Below are positions 28,003-35,907 of a DNA stretch of 64,000 bases, piece by piece. How positions within the stretch are numbered: position 1 is the stretch's first letter; every line of letters starts with the position of its first letter. Below the pieces are notes generated by a model. The model did not search any database. It had not been told where the DNA came from and saw only the letters and a list, made by a program, of their open reading frames with translations. Source of the DNA: a virus; IMG/VR virus record IMGVR_UViG_3300042542_004122, positions 1 to 64,000 of that record; one strand, 5' to 3'. The translations under genes and the position numbers were made by a program.

Positions 28003-28182
28003 TTATTTTTGTTGTAATGCTCTAAGACTTTCAGTTGAAGTAACTGATATGAGTGTAGTATCTGTTTCATATAAGGCGTGACATTTAAAACAAGATATTA
28101 ACTCAGCAGACTCATCAGAACGTTTCCAATCTATGTTCTCATTACCACATTTAATACAGAAAGTCTTAAAGATACAAATCAC
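28003..28182 (-). CDS. Zinc-ribbon protein, 59 aa, GTG start
   Basis: CIKCGNENIDWKRSD...LISCFKCHALYE: two CxxC pairs 19 residues apart. GTG directly follows the holin stop codon, suggesting translational coupling. Function unknown. Confidence 0.6.
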   Translation of the reverse strand: MICIFKTFCIKCGNENIDWKRSDESAELISCFKCHALYETDTTLISVTSTESLRALQQK

Positions 28183-28473
28183 TCAGTCTTCTTTAGCTAT
28201 CTTAGCAGTTTTTTCTTGAGTGCGACCAAAGGCTGAGATACCTAATACTGCGCCCATAGCTAGGTGAAATAGTCCACCTTCTGCTAGAGTTAAACTTTTC
28301 CACACTGTGTGCGGTATTTTAGTTACAGCAGATAAAATACCAAAAAATACAGGAGCTAACATAAAATCAAATAAACATATTGCCATGTAACTCCAACCCA
28401 TGGCCGGTCTCCAGTATTTTTGAACCCAACTCTCAGGTGGTTTTACCTCTTTAGGTTCTGTATCATCGCTCAT
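28183..28473 (-). CDS. Holin, GTA-type 3-TM family
   Basis: 96 aa. WVQKYWRPAMGWSYMAICLFD opening, three hydrophobic helices and LTLAEGGLFHLAMGAVLGI, the pattern of the 3TM holin family known from gene transfer agents and alphaproteobacterial phages. It would permeabilise the inner membrane. Last in order of the endolysin-spanin-holin cluster. Confidence 0.8.
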   Translation of the reverse strand: MSDDTEPKEVKPPESWVQKYWRPAMGWSYMAICLFDFMLAPVFFGILSAVTKIPHTVWKSLTLAEGGLFHLAMGAVLGISAFGRTQEKTAKIAKED

Positions 28474-28482
28474 CTCTTTCCT

Positions 28483-28734
28483 TTAAGAAGCTGCCTGAGC
28501 TATTGCTATTAAGGCTTTTACTGCTTCTTCAATTTTTGCTTGAGTCTCTAACTCATCTGCAAATTTAGCTAAGTTTTTTTGAGAGATTAAGTCTCTTAAT
28601 AGTTCTTCATGTTCTTCTTTAGAAATTAATCCTTCTTCAAACTCTCTATGATATTTAATAGCTTTATTAGCACAACTAATAACGGCAAAATCTGTGTGCC
28701 TAGATAGATTAGTTAATTCGGATATTGGGTTCAT
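28483..28734 (-). CDS. Hypothetical acidic helical protein, 83 aa
   Basis: MNPISELTNLSRHTDFAVI then EEGLISKEEHEELLRDLI (SHOCT-like) and an Ala-rich end. Lies in the lysis cassette; function unknown. Confidence 0.6.
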   Translation of the reverse strand: MNPISELTNLSRHTDFAVISCANKAIKYHREFEEGLISKEEHEELLRDLISQKNLAKFADELETQAKIEEAVKALIAIAQAAS

Positions 28735-29120
28735 CTAGATCTCCTATTCATACTTTGTTGCATTGTTTCTGTAGATTCCATGATGGTTTCCAGTTTTTCT
28801 TCGCAATAAGTTTTAGATACTCTAGATACAGTAAGATATCTATTATGCATAGGTTCTACTATATTAAAAAGTTCTTTGCTCATATTATATGTAGGGTTGT
28901 TATTAGGTAGATGTTCAGAATAGTGAACTAAAGTGAGACTAAGTTCTGTCATCTGTTGAGTTTTATCTCTCATATACGACATATCGTCACAATGTTTACG
29001 AGAAAGCTGACTGATAGTTCTAATTTGAGTTACATATGAATATTCAACAGAATCAAATTTAGCAGTAAATATACAACTACTGAGAAGGAGTGTTAGAGGT
29101 ATCAGACTTAATTTCTTCAT
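28731..29120 (-). CDS. Predicted lipoprotein, 129 aa
   Basis: MKKLSLIPLTLLLSSCIFTA has a lipobox LSSC (Cys 16). The rest is helical and polar. Overlaps the o-spanin gene and is probably part of the lysis unit, perhaps a second spanin-like lipoprotein or inhibitor. Confidence 0.6.
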   Translation of the reverse strand: MKKLSLIPLTLLLSSCIFTAKFDSVEYSYVTQIRTISQLSRKHCDDMSYMRDKTQQMTELSLTLVHYSEHLPNNNPTYNMSKELFNIVEPMHNRYLTVSRVSKTYCEEKLETIMESTETMQQSMNRRSR

Positions 29121-29457
29121 TAGAAGTAACCTTCCTATAATATACAATTATTTCTTTCTGTTGATTGATGTAACGTCGTATCTCTTCTAAATTTAAAGCC
29201 ATAGTTTCATAGTCTTTAACGCTAAAAGCTATAAATACAAAGTCATCACCGTATTTTTTCTTCCATTGTTTTAAGAAGTCATCTATATTTTCACTAGTAA
29301 CTACTTTGAATTCTACATCTTCTAATTTTACAGCTCTAACAGCAGCCGGCTGCATTACAGGAACTTTAACAGGTTCCGCAGATATCTCTATCTTTTTTTC
29401 TCTAGAAAAACAGCCAGATAATAAAACAAGGCTACTTACTAGTAGTATCTTGTTCAA
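29077..29457 (-). CDS. Putative o-spanin lipoprotein
   Basis: TTG at 29457 puts the lipobox signal LNKILLVSSLVLLSGCFSR at the N-terminus; an ATG at 29484 is the alternative. Small lipoprotein following, and overlapping, the i-spanin gene, the standard Rz/Rz1 arrangement. It would span the periplasm with its partner to fuse inner and outer membranes at lysis. Confidence 0.6.
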   Translation of the reverse strand: MNKILLVSSLVLLSGCFSREKKIEISAEPVKVPVMQPAAVRAVKLEDVEFKVVTSENIDDFLKQWKKKYGDDFVFIAFSVKDYETMALNLEEIRRYINQQKEIIVYYRKVTSNEEIKSDTSNTPSQ

Positions 29458-29812
29458 TCTGCCTAAAGGTTCTCTTAGTTCCATTATTAATCTTTTTTTC
29501 TGCTTCAGAAGGTCTATCTTTCAAAATCTTTTCTAGATTGTGTTTTTTTAAAAGATTAGACAACTTAGCTTTATCTTCTTCTACCTTAGATAGATTAGAT
29601 TGTAATTCATTAGCAAGTTTTGCTTGTCTAGCAAAATCTTCTTTCATAGCTTCTATAGTTTTCTTCTGTATCTCTACAGCTACTTCTAATTTAGCTACGT
29701 TCTCTTGTAAAATTTGAATAGTATTTTGACTATCTACATAGTAAATATAAAAGGCACTAGATACGGTAACAAGAGCTATTGCTAAACCTAGCGATATTTT
29801 TCCGCCTATCAT
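29432..29812 (-). CDS. Putative i-spanin (Rz-like)
   Basis: 126 aa. N-terminal signal-anchor SLGLAIALVTVSSAFYIYYV, then a coiled coil from about 30 to 95 (LQENVAKLEVAVEIQKKTI). Located directly after the endolysin and overlapping the lipoprotein gene, as expected for the inner-membrane spanin. Confidence 0.7.
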   Translation of the reverse strand: MIGGKISLGLAIALVTVSSAFYIYYVDSQNTIQILQENVAKLEVAVEIQKKTIEAMKEDFARQAKLANELQSNLSKVEEDKAKLSNLLKKHNLEKILKDRPSEAEKKINNGTKRTFRQIEQDTTSK

Positions 29813-30276
29813 TATGCAATTAATCCTGGTTTATATACTGTCTTTCCATTTTCTTTCATAGCGGTCATAACTTTCTTCTGATTATCACCTTCTACATAAG
29901 ATACATGGACCCAGCCACTATCTGGTATTCCTGGGGTATAGAATTCTAAAATTAACTGTCTAAATTCTAGGTTATTTCTAATCCATTCTGCTAATTCTGC
30001 ATTAGCTATTCCGGGTATTTCAATGTCGGCAGCTTGGCCTTGGCAGTGATCTGAGGTCTTTGATCCGCCTACAGCCGCGTTAACTTCTGGATGGCGAAAC
30101 CCAGAGTTAACTTTTACACCCTTGCCAAAAGCATCCCTGATAGGCTGAAGAACATTTTCACAAAGAGCCTTTAGGTTTTCAATCTCTCTTTCTCCAGGGG
30201 TATTATCAAGTCCGTGTCTAAGGGCTGTTTCGCTCTTAACCATTTCTGATAGAGAAAAGTTTTTTGTAAGCTGCAT
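29812..30276 (-). CDS. Endolysin, peptidase M15 family
   Basis: 154 aa. VNSGFRHPEVNAAVGGSKTS (about 56-75) then DHCQGQAADIEI and WVHVSY give the H...D...H zinc site of M15A peptidases. It cleaves peptidoglycan cross-bridges (D-Ala-D-Ala or L-Ala-D-Glu). No signal peptide, so it needs the holin. First gene of the lysis operon, with GGAG 6 nt before ATG. Confidence 0.88.
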   Translation of the reverse strand: MQLTKNFSLSEMVKSETALRHGLDNTPGEREIENLKALCENVLQPIRDAFGKGVKVNSGFRHPEVNAAVGGSKTSDHCQGQAADIEIPGIANAELAEWIRNNLEFRQLILEFYTPGIPDSGWVHVSYVEGDNQKKVMTAMKENGKTVYKPGLIA

Positions 30277-30300
30277 ATGAACTCCTTTTTAATTATTGGT

Positions 30301-30329
30301 AGTTTATCAAAACTTTTTTTACTAGTCAA
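30301..30329 (-). promoter_or_regulatory. Lysis-cassette promoter TTGACT-17-TAAACT
   Basis: -35 30324-30329, -10 30301-30306. Confidence 0.6.
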
Positions 30330-30406
30330 ACCAAAATCTTCCAAGTTACCTATGCAACATTAATTTTTTAGATTTACATAAGCACAGAAAAGTATTCTTT
30401 TACTAT

Positions 30407-30434
30407 TTGTGGTATTTTTAAAAAAGTGTATAAT
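30407..30434 (+). promoter_or_regulatory. Promoter of curli-type operon
   Basis: TTGTGG (30407-30412), 16-bp spacer, TATAAT (30429-30434), then a conventional leader with AAAGGAG before the ATG at 30454. Confidence 0.65.
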
Positions 30435-30453
30435 ATCTATAAAGGAGCACGTC

Positions 30454-30738
30454 ATGGAAGCAGAATTCTTTAAACTGGTTGCAGAGGTAGGATTTCCTAT
30501 AGCATCATCTATAGCTGGTGGTTACTTTGTATTTCTTACTCTCAAATTCATTCTCGCAGGGGTTCAAAGCTCTGTAAAAGGTTTAAGTGGAATTATTGTT
30601 GCACTTGATAACAGAGTTAAAACAATGAACCACGATATTATCAGAATTGATGCACTAATATCTACAGCTCTAGGAGTAAAACCAGATACAGATAGAATTG
30701 CAAGAGCGGACGGTAAAAACGACGCTAGAAAGGACTAA
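30454..30738 (+). CDS. Small membrane protein with coiled coil, 94 aa
   Basis: Start MEAEFFKLVAEVGFPIA with AAAGGAG upstream. One TM segment (about 11-33), then a helical segment with LDNRVKTMNHDIIRIDALIS. Clearly related to the protein at 30925-31167 (EVGFPIA.., IxALxxRVxxxxxDxIRxxxxI). The fold recalls small phage holin-like/YvlB proteins; function unknown. First gene of the curli-type operon. Confidence 0.7.
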   Translation: MEAEFFKLVAEVGFPIASSIAGGYFVFLTLKFILAGVQSSVKGLSGIIVALDNRVKTMNHDIIRIDALISTALGVKPDTDRIARADGKNDARKD

Positions 30739-30739
30739 G

Positions 30740-30922
30740 GTGTTTTACTTAGGTTATAATATACAAATATCAAATAGCTCTCTAGTATTAGACGAAGAGT
30801 TAGTTTTAATGCCCAATCAAAATAATAGTAGGATACAACAAACTTTACCTTGGAAAGAAGGTGATAAATTTGAATTAACAGTAATTCAGGGTAATACTGT
30901 ATTTAAAAAAGTGAAGGATTAA
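30740..30922 (+). CDS. Hypothetical protein, 60 aa, GTG start
   Basis: GTG at 30740 with AAAGGA 5 nt upstream. FYLGYNIQISNSSLVLDEEL then FELTVIQGNTVFKKV: small beta-rich protein, possibly SpoVT/AbrB-like in topology. Sandwiched between two related membrane proteins; function unknown. Confidence 0.6.
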   Translation: MFYLGYNIQISNSSLVLDEELVLMPNQNNSRIQQTLPWKEGDKFELTVIQGNTVFKKVKD

Positions 30923-30924
30923 CT

Positions 30925-31167
30925 ATGGATATGGTTCAACTTATTAATAAATATGGATTTCCCATTGTTGCTGCAGGCGGTATGGGTTACCTTATTTTTT
31001 ACGTTTGGAAATGGGCAACGGCAGAAATTAAACCTGTTCTATCAGAAGCTAATACTGTATTGATAGCATTAATAGATCGTGTCAGAATGTTAGATAACGA
31101 TTTAATAAGACTTAATCAAAAGATTAACATAGTATTAATGCTAAAGGAAAGGAATGAAAAGCCGTAA
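30925..31167 (+). CDS. Small membrane protein with coiled coil, 80 aa
   Basis: MDMVQLINKYGFPIVAAGGM, TM about 8-28, then SEANTVLIALIDRVRMLDNDLI helix. Paralog of 30454-30738. Overlaps the next gene by 14 nt. Confidence 0.7.
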   Translation: MDMVQLINKYGFPIVAAGGMGYLIFYVWKWATAEIKPVLSEANTVLIALIDRVRMLDNDLIRLNQKINIVLMLKERNEKP

Positions 31168-33046
31168 ATTATTTAAATTATTAACAACTGCAAGCTTATT
31201 AATATCAGCAATCGCTTTTTCACAAACTCTTCCTTCAGGATATGTTGGAACAGTTACTAACAATACGCCAAATACCTGGGAAACCTATTCATATTCTTTT
31301 ACACCAAATATCTCAGGAACAAACTATGTCGGTTTTGCGTTCAGACAAGATCCTGCATTCTGGACATTCGACAACGTGTCGTTAACAGAATCAGGATCTA
31401 CCGTAAATCTATTGACAAACGGAGCATTCACAACTGGTGGTGCAATCAACATCACCACAAGTAATGGACCAGGAACAATTCAAGCACCAACAAATTGGGG
31501 TGTGTGGTATCAAAACGGCACGTATCCAGCAGCTGCTGGCACTTGGAACGACATCGGAGGATCTCACGGCGGTGTTTGGTATGATGGAGCCGTCGGAACA
31601 TTTGACGGTATCTATCAAGGAATTAGCCTACTAGCAGGCACAACATATACGATTACATTTGAAGTGTCTGGTAATCATGTAAGCAATGGTAGTTCTGTAC
31701 AGCTTGGCATTTATGCTGGTCCATGTGCTGACACAACGATTGCTGTTGCGTCATGTACAATACCAAGCTCAGCTGGATTCACAACATTAGCAACACCAGC
31801 AGAAGGTGCATCTGCAGGCAATCCTACACCAACTATTGTAAGTCAAGTTGCTGGAACACCAATCGTTTCAGAATCATCAAGCCGCGGCACTACGACAACT
31901 ACTGTGTCAAACACAAGAGGAACAACAGCTTATGTTCCTACAACTACATTCACAGGCACAAGACAAGACCCAACGCTCACGGTAAATCGCAACATCACTA
32001 CAGTTGCAACAACACCGATCACCACAGTAACAACGCACACAACACCTATCACAGTAGTAACAAGCACAACACCAACTACAATTCAAACATGGAGTGACGG
32101 ATCTATTACGACTGTAAACGGAACAGCAACGACCTCAACGACAGTTGTCAATGAAATATTAACCGGGACTTCTGTGGCTAATGAAGTAGTCACCACACAA
32201 GATAATCAACTTTTCACTACTAGAATTGATCAGTTAGCAAAACTTGACAAAATTAGCACTCTTCAAAATGAAAATTCACTAGCTGATCCATTGGCAAGAA
32301 ATAAAGTATTTGGTAATAAGATCATAACAAGGGGTCCTGTAAACAAGGATTCTCAAGCTTATATTACAGGATACTCTCTTCGTTCTGGCACCAAAGACAC
32401 ATATAGCTACACGACAAATGTTTTTGGTATTGGGTATGAACAAAAACATAATGATTCATTATTATTTGGCATTCAATTAAATGGTGCGGTTACAGATCTA
32501 AGCGGTGATGCGTCTTCTGGAGAACTAAAGAAGTATTCATTTGACATATTTGCTTTAAAAGTAGAAGATGATTGGATACTAAAAACAAATTTTGGTGTAG
32601 CATACAATGAGTTTGAAACATCACATTTCATGCGCGGTCTAAACTTACTGAACACAGCTTCTACAAAAGGCTATGATACTTGGTTTGTAAATAGACTTTA
32701 TACGCCAGATAACTACGGATTTAGACCATTTGCAGGTTTAAAGTTTGAATACGATTATAGAGACAGTGTATTTGAAACTGGCCCAAATCTTACGGCAGTA
32801 AGACATGCTGGTAGAAGTGACTTTGAAGTTACTGGTCACGGCGGTATTAGATTTGAACAAGACATCATTCAAGATATGACTGGTGTTATAGAGGGCATGA
32901 TTGAAACCAGTAAAGCAAAATCAGCTTTTGCTGGATTCTCTTATGCTATAGACGAAAATTCTTCTATTAAGCTAAAGTATGCAATACAAGAGAAAGAAGA
33001 TGTGGTAAATAACATTATTGGAGCACAGATAAGAATAATGTTCTAA
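31154..33046 (+). CDS. Adhesin-like outer-membrane protein, 630 aa
   Basis: Signal peptide about 1-23 (LLTTASLLISAIAFS). Residues 24-200 form a beta-sandwich with WETYSYSFTP, VSLTESGS and NLLTNGAF blocks, like carbohydrate-binding domains. About 215-335 is a Thr/Ser/Val-rich linker. About 385-630 is a beta-barrel ending IGAQIRIMF with terminal Phe, as in autotransporters. The first part is visibly richer in GC than its flanks, suggesting a host-derived mosaic. It may be displayed on the infected cell alongside the curli fibre. Confidence 0.7.
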   Translation: MKSRKLFKLLTTASLLISAIAFSQTLPSGYVGTVTNNTPNTWETYSYSFTPNISGTNYVGFAFRQDPAFWTFDNVSLTESGSTVNLLTNGAFTTGGAINITTSNGPGTIQAPTNWGVWYQNGTYPAAAGTWNDIGGSHGGVWYDGAVGTFDGIYQGISLLAGTTYTITFEVSGNHVSNGSSVQLGIYAGPCADTTIAVASCTIPSSAGFTTLATPAEGASAGNPTPTIVSQVAGTPIVSESSSRGTTTTTVSNTRGTTAYVPTTTFTGTRQDPTLTVNRNITTVATTPITTVTTHTTPITVVTSTTPTTIQTWSDGSITTVNGTATTSTTVVNEILTGTSVANEVVTTQDNQLFTTRIDQLAKLDKISTLQNENSLADPLARNKVFGNKIITRGPVNKDSQAYITGYSLRSGTKDTYSYTTNVFGIGYEQKHNDSLLFGIQLNGAVTDLSGDASSGELKKYSFDIFALKVEDDWILKTNFGVAYNEFETSHFMRGLNLLNTASTKGYDTWFVNRLYTPDNYGFRPFAGLKFEYDYRDSVFETGPNLTAVRHAGRSDFEVTGHGGIRFEQDIIQDMTGVIEGMIETSKAKSAFAGFSYAIDENSSIKLKYAIQEKEDVVNNIIGAQIRIMF

Positions 33047-33061
33047 TTAGAAAGGTATTTA

Positions 33062-33502
33062 GTGATAAATAAAAATGTATTTTTATTCGTTATATTAATG
33101 CTGAGTTACTCCGCTAAAGCTAGTGAATTAAATTTTAAATTTAAAAATCCGGCTTTTAGCGGAGTTAACTATTCTAGCCACGTATTTGCAATTGAACAAC
33201 TGGAAGAGCAAAGAAAACAAAAAATAAAAGATGAACAAGAAAAAATTAGAAAAGAGTTAGAAAGTAAACTTGAACAGAGTAATCTTCAGAAGTTTTTAAG
33301 AAATGTTGAAGCTAGAATATACGCTCAAATATCTAAAGATGTTGTCGATAAGATGTTCGACGGCACCGGATCGTCATCGGGAACCGTTGTAATAGGAGGA
33401 GCTAGCGTAAGTTTTAACAATGACGGCTCTAACATTACATTAAATGTAGTAGACGATAAAGGTAATACTACTGTTATAACTATACCTCTAGGGGCTTTTT
33501 AA
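33062..33502 (+). CDS. csgF: Curli assembly factor CsgF
   Basis: 146 aa. Signal peptide about 1-20, then LNFKFKNPAFSGV (about 22-34), the conserved CsgF N-terminus that inserts into and narrows the CsgG pore. It is followed by a coiled neck and a C-terminal beta domain (GTVVIGGASVSF, ITIPLGAF). GTG start; stop overlaps the csgG start. In bacteria CsgF couples curli nucleation to secretion. Confidence 0.88.
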   Translation: MINKNVFLFVILMLSYSAKASELNFKFKNPAFSGVNYSSHVFAIEQLEEQRKQKIKDEQEKIRKELESKLEQSNLQKFLRNVEARIYAQISKDVVDKMFDGTGSSSGTVVIGGASVSFNNDGSNITLNVVDDKGNTTVITIPLGAF

Positions 33503-34275
33503 TGAAAAAGATTTGCTTAGTAGGTTTTTTATTGTTAACAGCATGTATACCTCCTAATGTAGAAGAGCCTATATCAATAAATGAATCTGTAGTTAAAAAA
33601 CTAACTATAGTTAATAGTCCTTTATCTACAGAAGCTCCTTTTTATATAGCAGTATATCAATTTTCAGATAAAACAGGACAGAGACGTCCAAGCGAAGTAG
33701 TAGCTCATCTAAGTAGTGCTGTTACGCAGGGAGCCGAAACTTGGCTTATAAAAGCACTTCAAGATGCTGGTAACGGTAGCTGGTTTAAAGTTGTAGAAAG
33801 AGTAGGGTTAGAAAACCTAACTAGAGAAAGACAATTAATCAGGCAAACCAGAGAACAATACGAAGGTAAGGATGCTAAGCCACTAAGACCTTTAGTATTC
33901 GCATCTCTTATATTAGAAGGTGGAATTATAGGATATGACGTAAATACGATAAGCGGTGGAATAGGAGCGAGATATTTAGGTATAGGTTCTTCAACACAAT
34001 ATAGACAGGATCAAGTAACTATAGTAATGAGACTAATTAGTGTTCAAACAGGAGAAGTGCTGCTTAACGTAGCTACAAGTAAAACCATACTTAGCTCTGC
34101 TGTAGGTATAGATGTTTTTAAATTTGTAGATGCAGGAACTCGAGCCGTAGAAATAGAAACTGGTTTAGCTACAAATGAGCCTGTAAACTATGCTGTCAGA
34201 GCAGCGATTGAAGCTGGAGTAGTAGAACTAATTCAAGAAGGTGCAAGAAAGGGGCTTTGGAGAATGTCAGAATGA
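33502..34275 (+). CDS. csgG: Curli secretion channel CsgG
   Basis: 257 aa. Lipobox LTAC at Cys 15. FYIAVYQFSDKTGQRRP (about 46-62), LENLTRERQLIRQ, IIGYDVNTISGGIGARYLGI and QVTIVMRLISVQTGEVL match CsgG along its whole length, including the constriction loop region and the transmembrane hairpins. It forms the nonameric outer-membrane pore for curlin export. Coupled to csgF (TAATG) and curlin (ATGA). Confidence 0.95.
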   Translation: MKKICLVGFLLLTACIPPNVEEPISINESVVKKLTIVNSPLSTEAPFYIAVYQFSDKTGQRRPSEVVAHLSSAVTQGAETWLIKALQDAGNGSWFKVVERVGLENLTRERQLIRQTREQYEGKDAKPLRPLVFASLILEGGIIGYDVNTISGGIGARYLGIGSSTQYRQDQVTIVMRLISVQTGEVLLNVATSKTILSSAVGIDVFKFVDAGTRAVEIETGLATNEPVNYAVRAAIEAGVVELIQEGARKGLWRMSE

Positions 34276-34925
34276 AAAAATTATATACTATTTTAATGAT
34301 CTTATTAAGCACTCATGCTTATGGACAAAGTAACGTTCTATATATAGAACAATCAGGCGCTGGATTCTCAGGTTCTATTACTCAAGATGGAGCAACTAAT
34401 ATAATTGGAACTTCTAGTAGTCCTTCGATAATTAACGGTACTACCAATACTATTAGTGTCAATCAAATTGGAAATAGTAACTCTTTAGATTTTGCAGTTT
34501 ATGGAGATACAAATACGATATCTATTACAAAAACAGGCGATTCCAATTCAGTTACTCTTGAAATAGGCAGTAACGGACAAGATAGTAGCACTAATGAATA
34601 TACCCTAGACATTACTGGTAGTAGTAATACTATAGAATCTACTATAACTGGCGGTATAAATACTGTAGGTATAACAATTTTCGGAGACAGTAATAGTATT
34701 ACTAATACTATATCTAGTGGTAATACAGAACTTACTCTTACCGTAACAGGTAGCACAAATATTATAACAACTAATCAATCAGGAGCTGGAGCACATAGAA
34801 TAATACATGACCATACAGGAGATACTGGAACTTTTAGTTTTAGCCAGAGTGGAACCAATGCAAAAATTATCAATATTATTACTAACGGTAATAATCAGTC
34901 AGTTACTGTATCTCAAACAGACTGA
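34272..34925 (+). CDS. Curlin-repeat protein (CsgA/CsgB-like)
   Basis: 217 aa from MKKLYTILMILLSTHAYG (signal peptide). At least seven repeats of the type N-x5-Q/T-x-G-x-x-N, e.g. NTISVNQIGNSNS and NTISITKTGDSNS, plus AKIINIITNGNNQSVTVSQ. Such repeats stack as cross-beta strands of curli amyloid. Being directly after csgG, it is the expected substrate. Its last 68 nt also encode the signal peptide of the next gene. Confidence 0.85.
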   Translation: MKKLYTILMILLSTHAYGQSNVLYIEQSGAGFSGSITQDGATNIIGTSSSPSIINGTTNTISVNQIGNSNSLDFAVYGDTNTISITKTGDSNSVTLEIGSNGQDSSTNEYTLDITGSSNTIESTITGGINTVGITIFGDSNSITNTISSGNTELTLTVTGSTNIITTNQSGAGAHRIIHDHTGDTGTFSFSQSGTNAKIINIITNGNNQSVTVSQTD

Positions 34926-35907
34926 AGCAAGAATAGGAGATGTAACAGAGCTTAACGGACAGGCGTCTGTTACAAGAAATAAAAAAGAACAACCTATAGG
35001 CATTCGAGACGGTATCGAATCTATGGACACTATCTCTACTAAAAATTCAAAGGTTAGGATAGATTTTATTGACAAAACCCACGTTAGTGTAACTGAGCAT
35101 AGTGACTTAGAAATAGATGAGTATGTTTTTGATCCTTCTAGAGATTTAGCAAAATTATCTATGAAAGTATCTTCTGGCACTGTACAATATGCAAGCGGAC
35201 TTTTAGCAAAAAAAGTAGGAGCTGTAGATGTTAGAACTCCTACTGCTTCTATAGCAGTTAGAGGTACAGAATTTTCTATGAGTGTCAATGAGTTAGGTAA
35301 AAGTTTGATTATGCTTTTACCTAACCAAGATGGAAGCACAGGAGAAATTACCGTTAGCACAGACGTTGCAAGCGTTATTCTAAATAGAAGTTATCAAGCT
35401 ACTATAGTGACTAGCAGCTCTAGTCCGCCTTCAAATCCACTTATTCTTAATATGTTAGGCAGAGTAATAAATAATGATTTACTGCTGTCCATGCCGAAAT
35501 CTGTAGAAACAGTTTCTAATGTCGAAAAAGAACAAGGTCCATTGGATTTTGACCTTAAATTTGTAGACGTAAATATGCTGGATAAAGATCCTCTTAAATT
35601 TGAAGAACTGAATGTAGACCTGCTAAAGTCTGATTTTTTCAATACTAGATTAAACAATATAGATTCAATTTTTGATAATTTTAGTGAACGAGATGGTCAA
35701 GTGACTGGATATAATCCAACTACACAAATTAATACAGTAGTAGAAGACACTACCGTATTAACCCAAAGATTAGATATTTCTATATTTTCTGTAAAAGTTA
35801 ATAAAGATTATGGATTAAAAATCGAATACAATGGCGATGGTATCTCTGCTGCGTTTGTAGCTGGAAATATGCAATCCAACAGTATTTTAAAGGTTAAGCA
35901 AAAATGA
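34858..35907 (+). CDS. Secreted FecR-domain protein
   Basis: 349 aa. Start at 34858 gives a signal peptide LSILLLTVIISQLLYLKQTEA read in another frame of the curlin gene. FecR domain about 26-150: IGDVTELNGQASVTRN, RDGIESMDTISTKNSKVRI, VRTPTASIAVRGTEFSM. FecR domains are periplasmic sensors; here it is paired with a CHASE2 cyclase, a combination found in bacteria. C-terminal about 190 aa is unassigned. Confidence 0.8.
   Translation: MQKLSILLLTVIISQLLYLKQTEARIGDVTELNGQASVTRNKKEQPIGIRDGIESMDTISTKNSKVRIDFIDKTHVSVTEHSDLEIDEYVFDPSRDLAKLSMKVSSGTVQYASGLLAKKVGAVDVRTPTASIAVRGTEFSMSVNELGKSLIMLLPNQDGSTGEITVSTDVASVILNRSYQATIVTSSSSPPSNPLILNMLGRVINNDLLLSMPKSVETVSNVEKEQGPLDFDLKFVDVNMLDKDPLKFEELNVDLLKSDFFNTRLNNIDSIFDNFSERDGQVTGYNPTTQINTVVEDTTVLTQRLDISIFSVKVNKDYGLKIEYNGDGISAAFVAGNMQSNSILKVKQK

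Noticed and set aside
31753-32097. Plus-strand 114-codon frame inside the adhesin gene
   Set aside because: Shifted frame of a Thr-rich low-complexity linker; no start signal.
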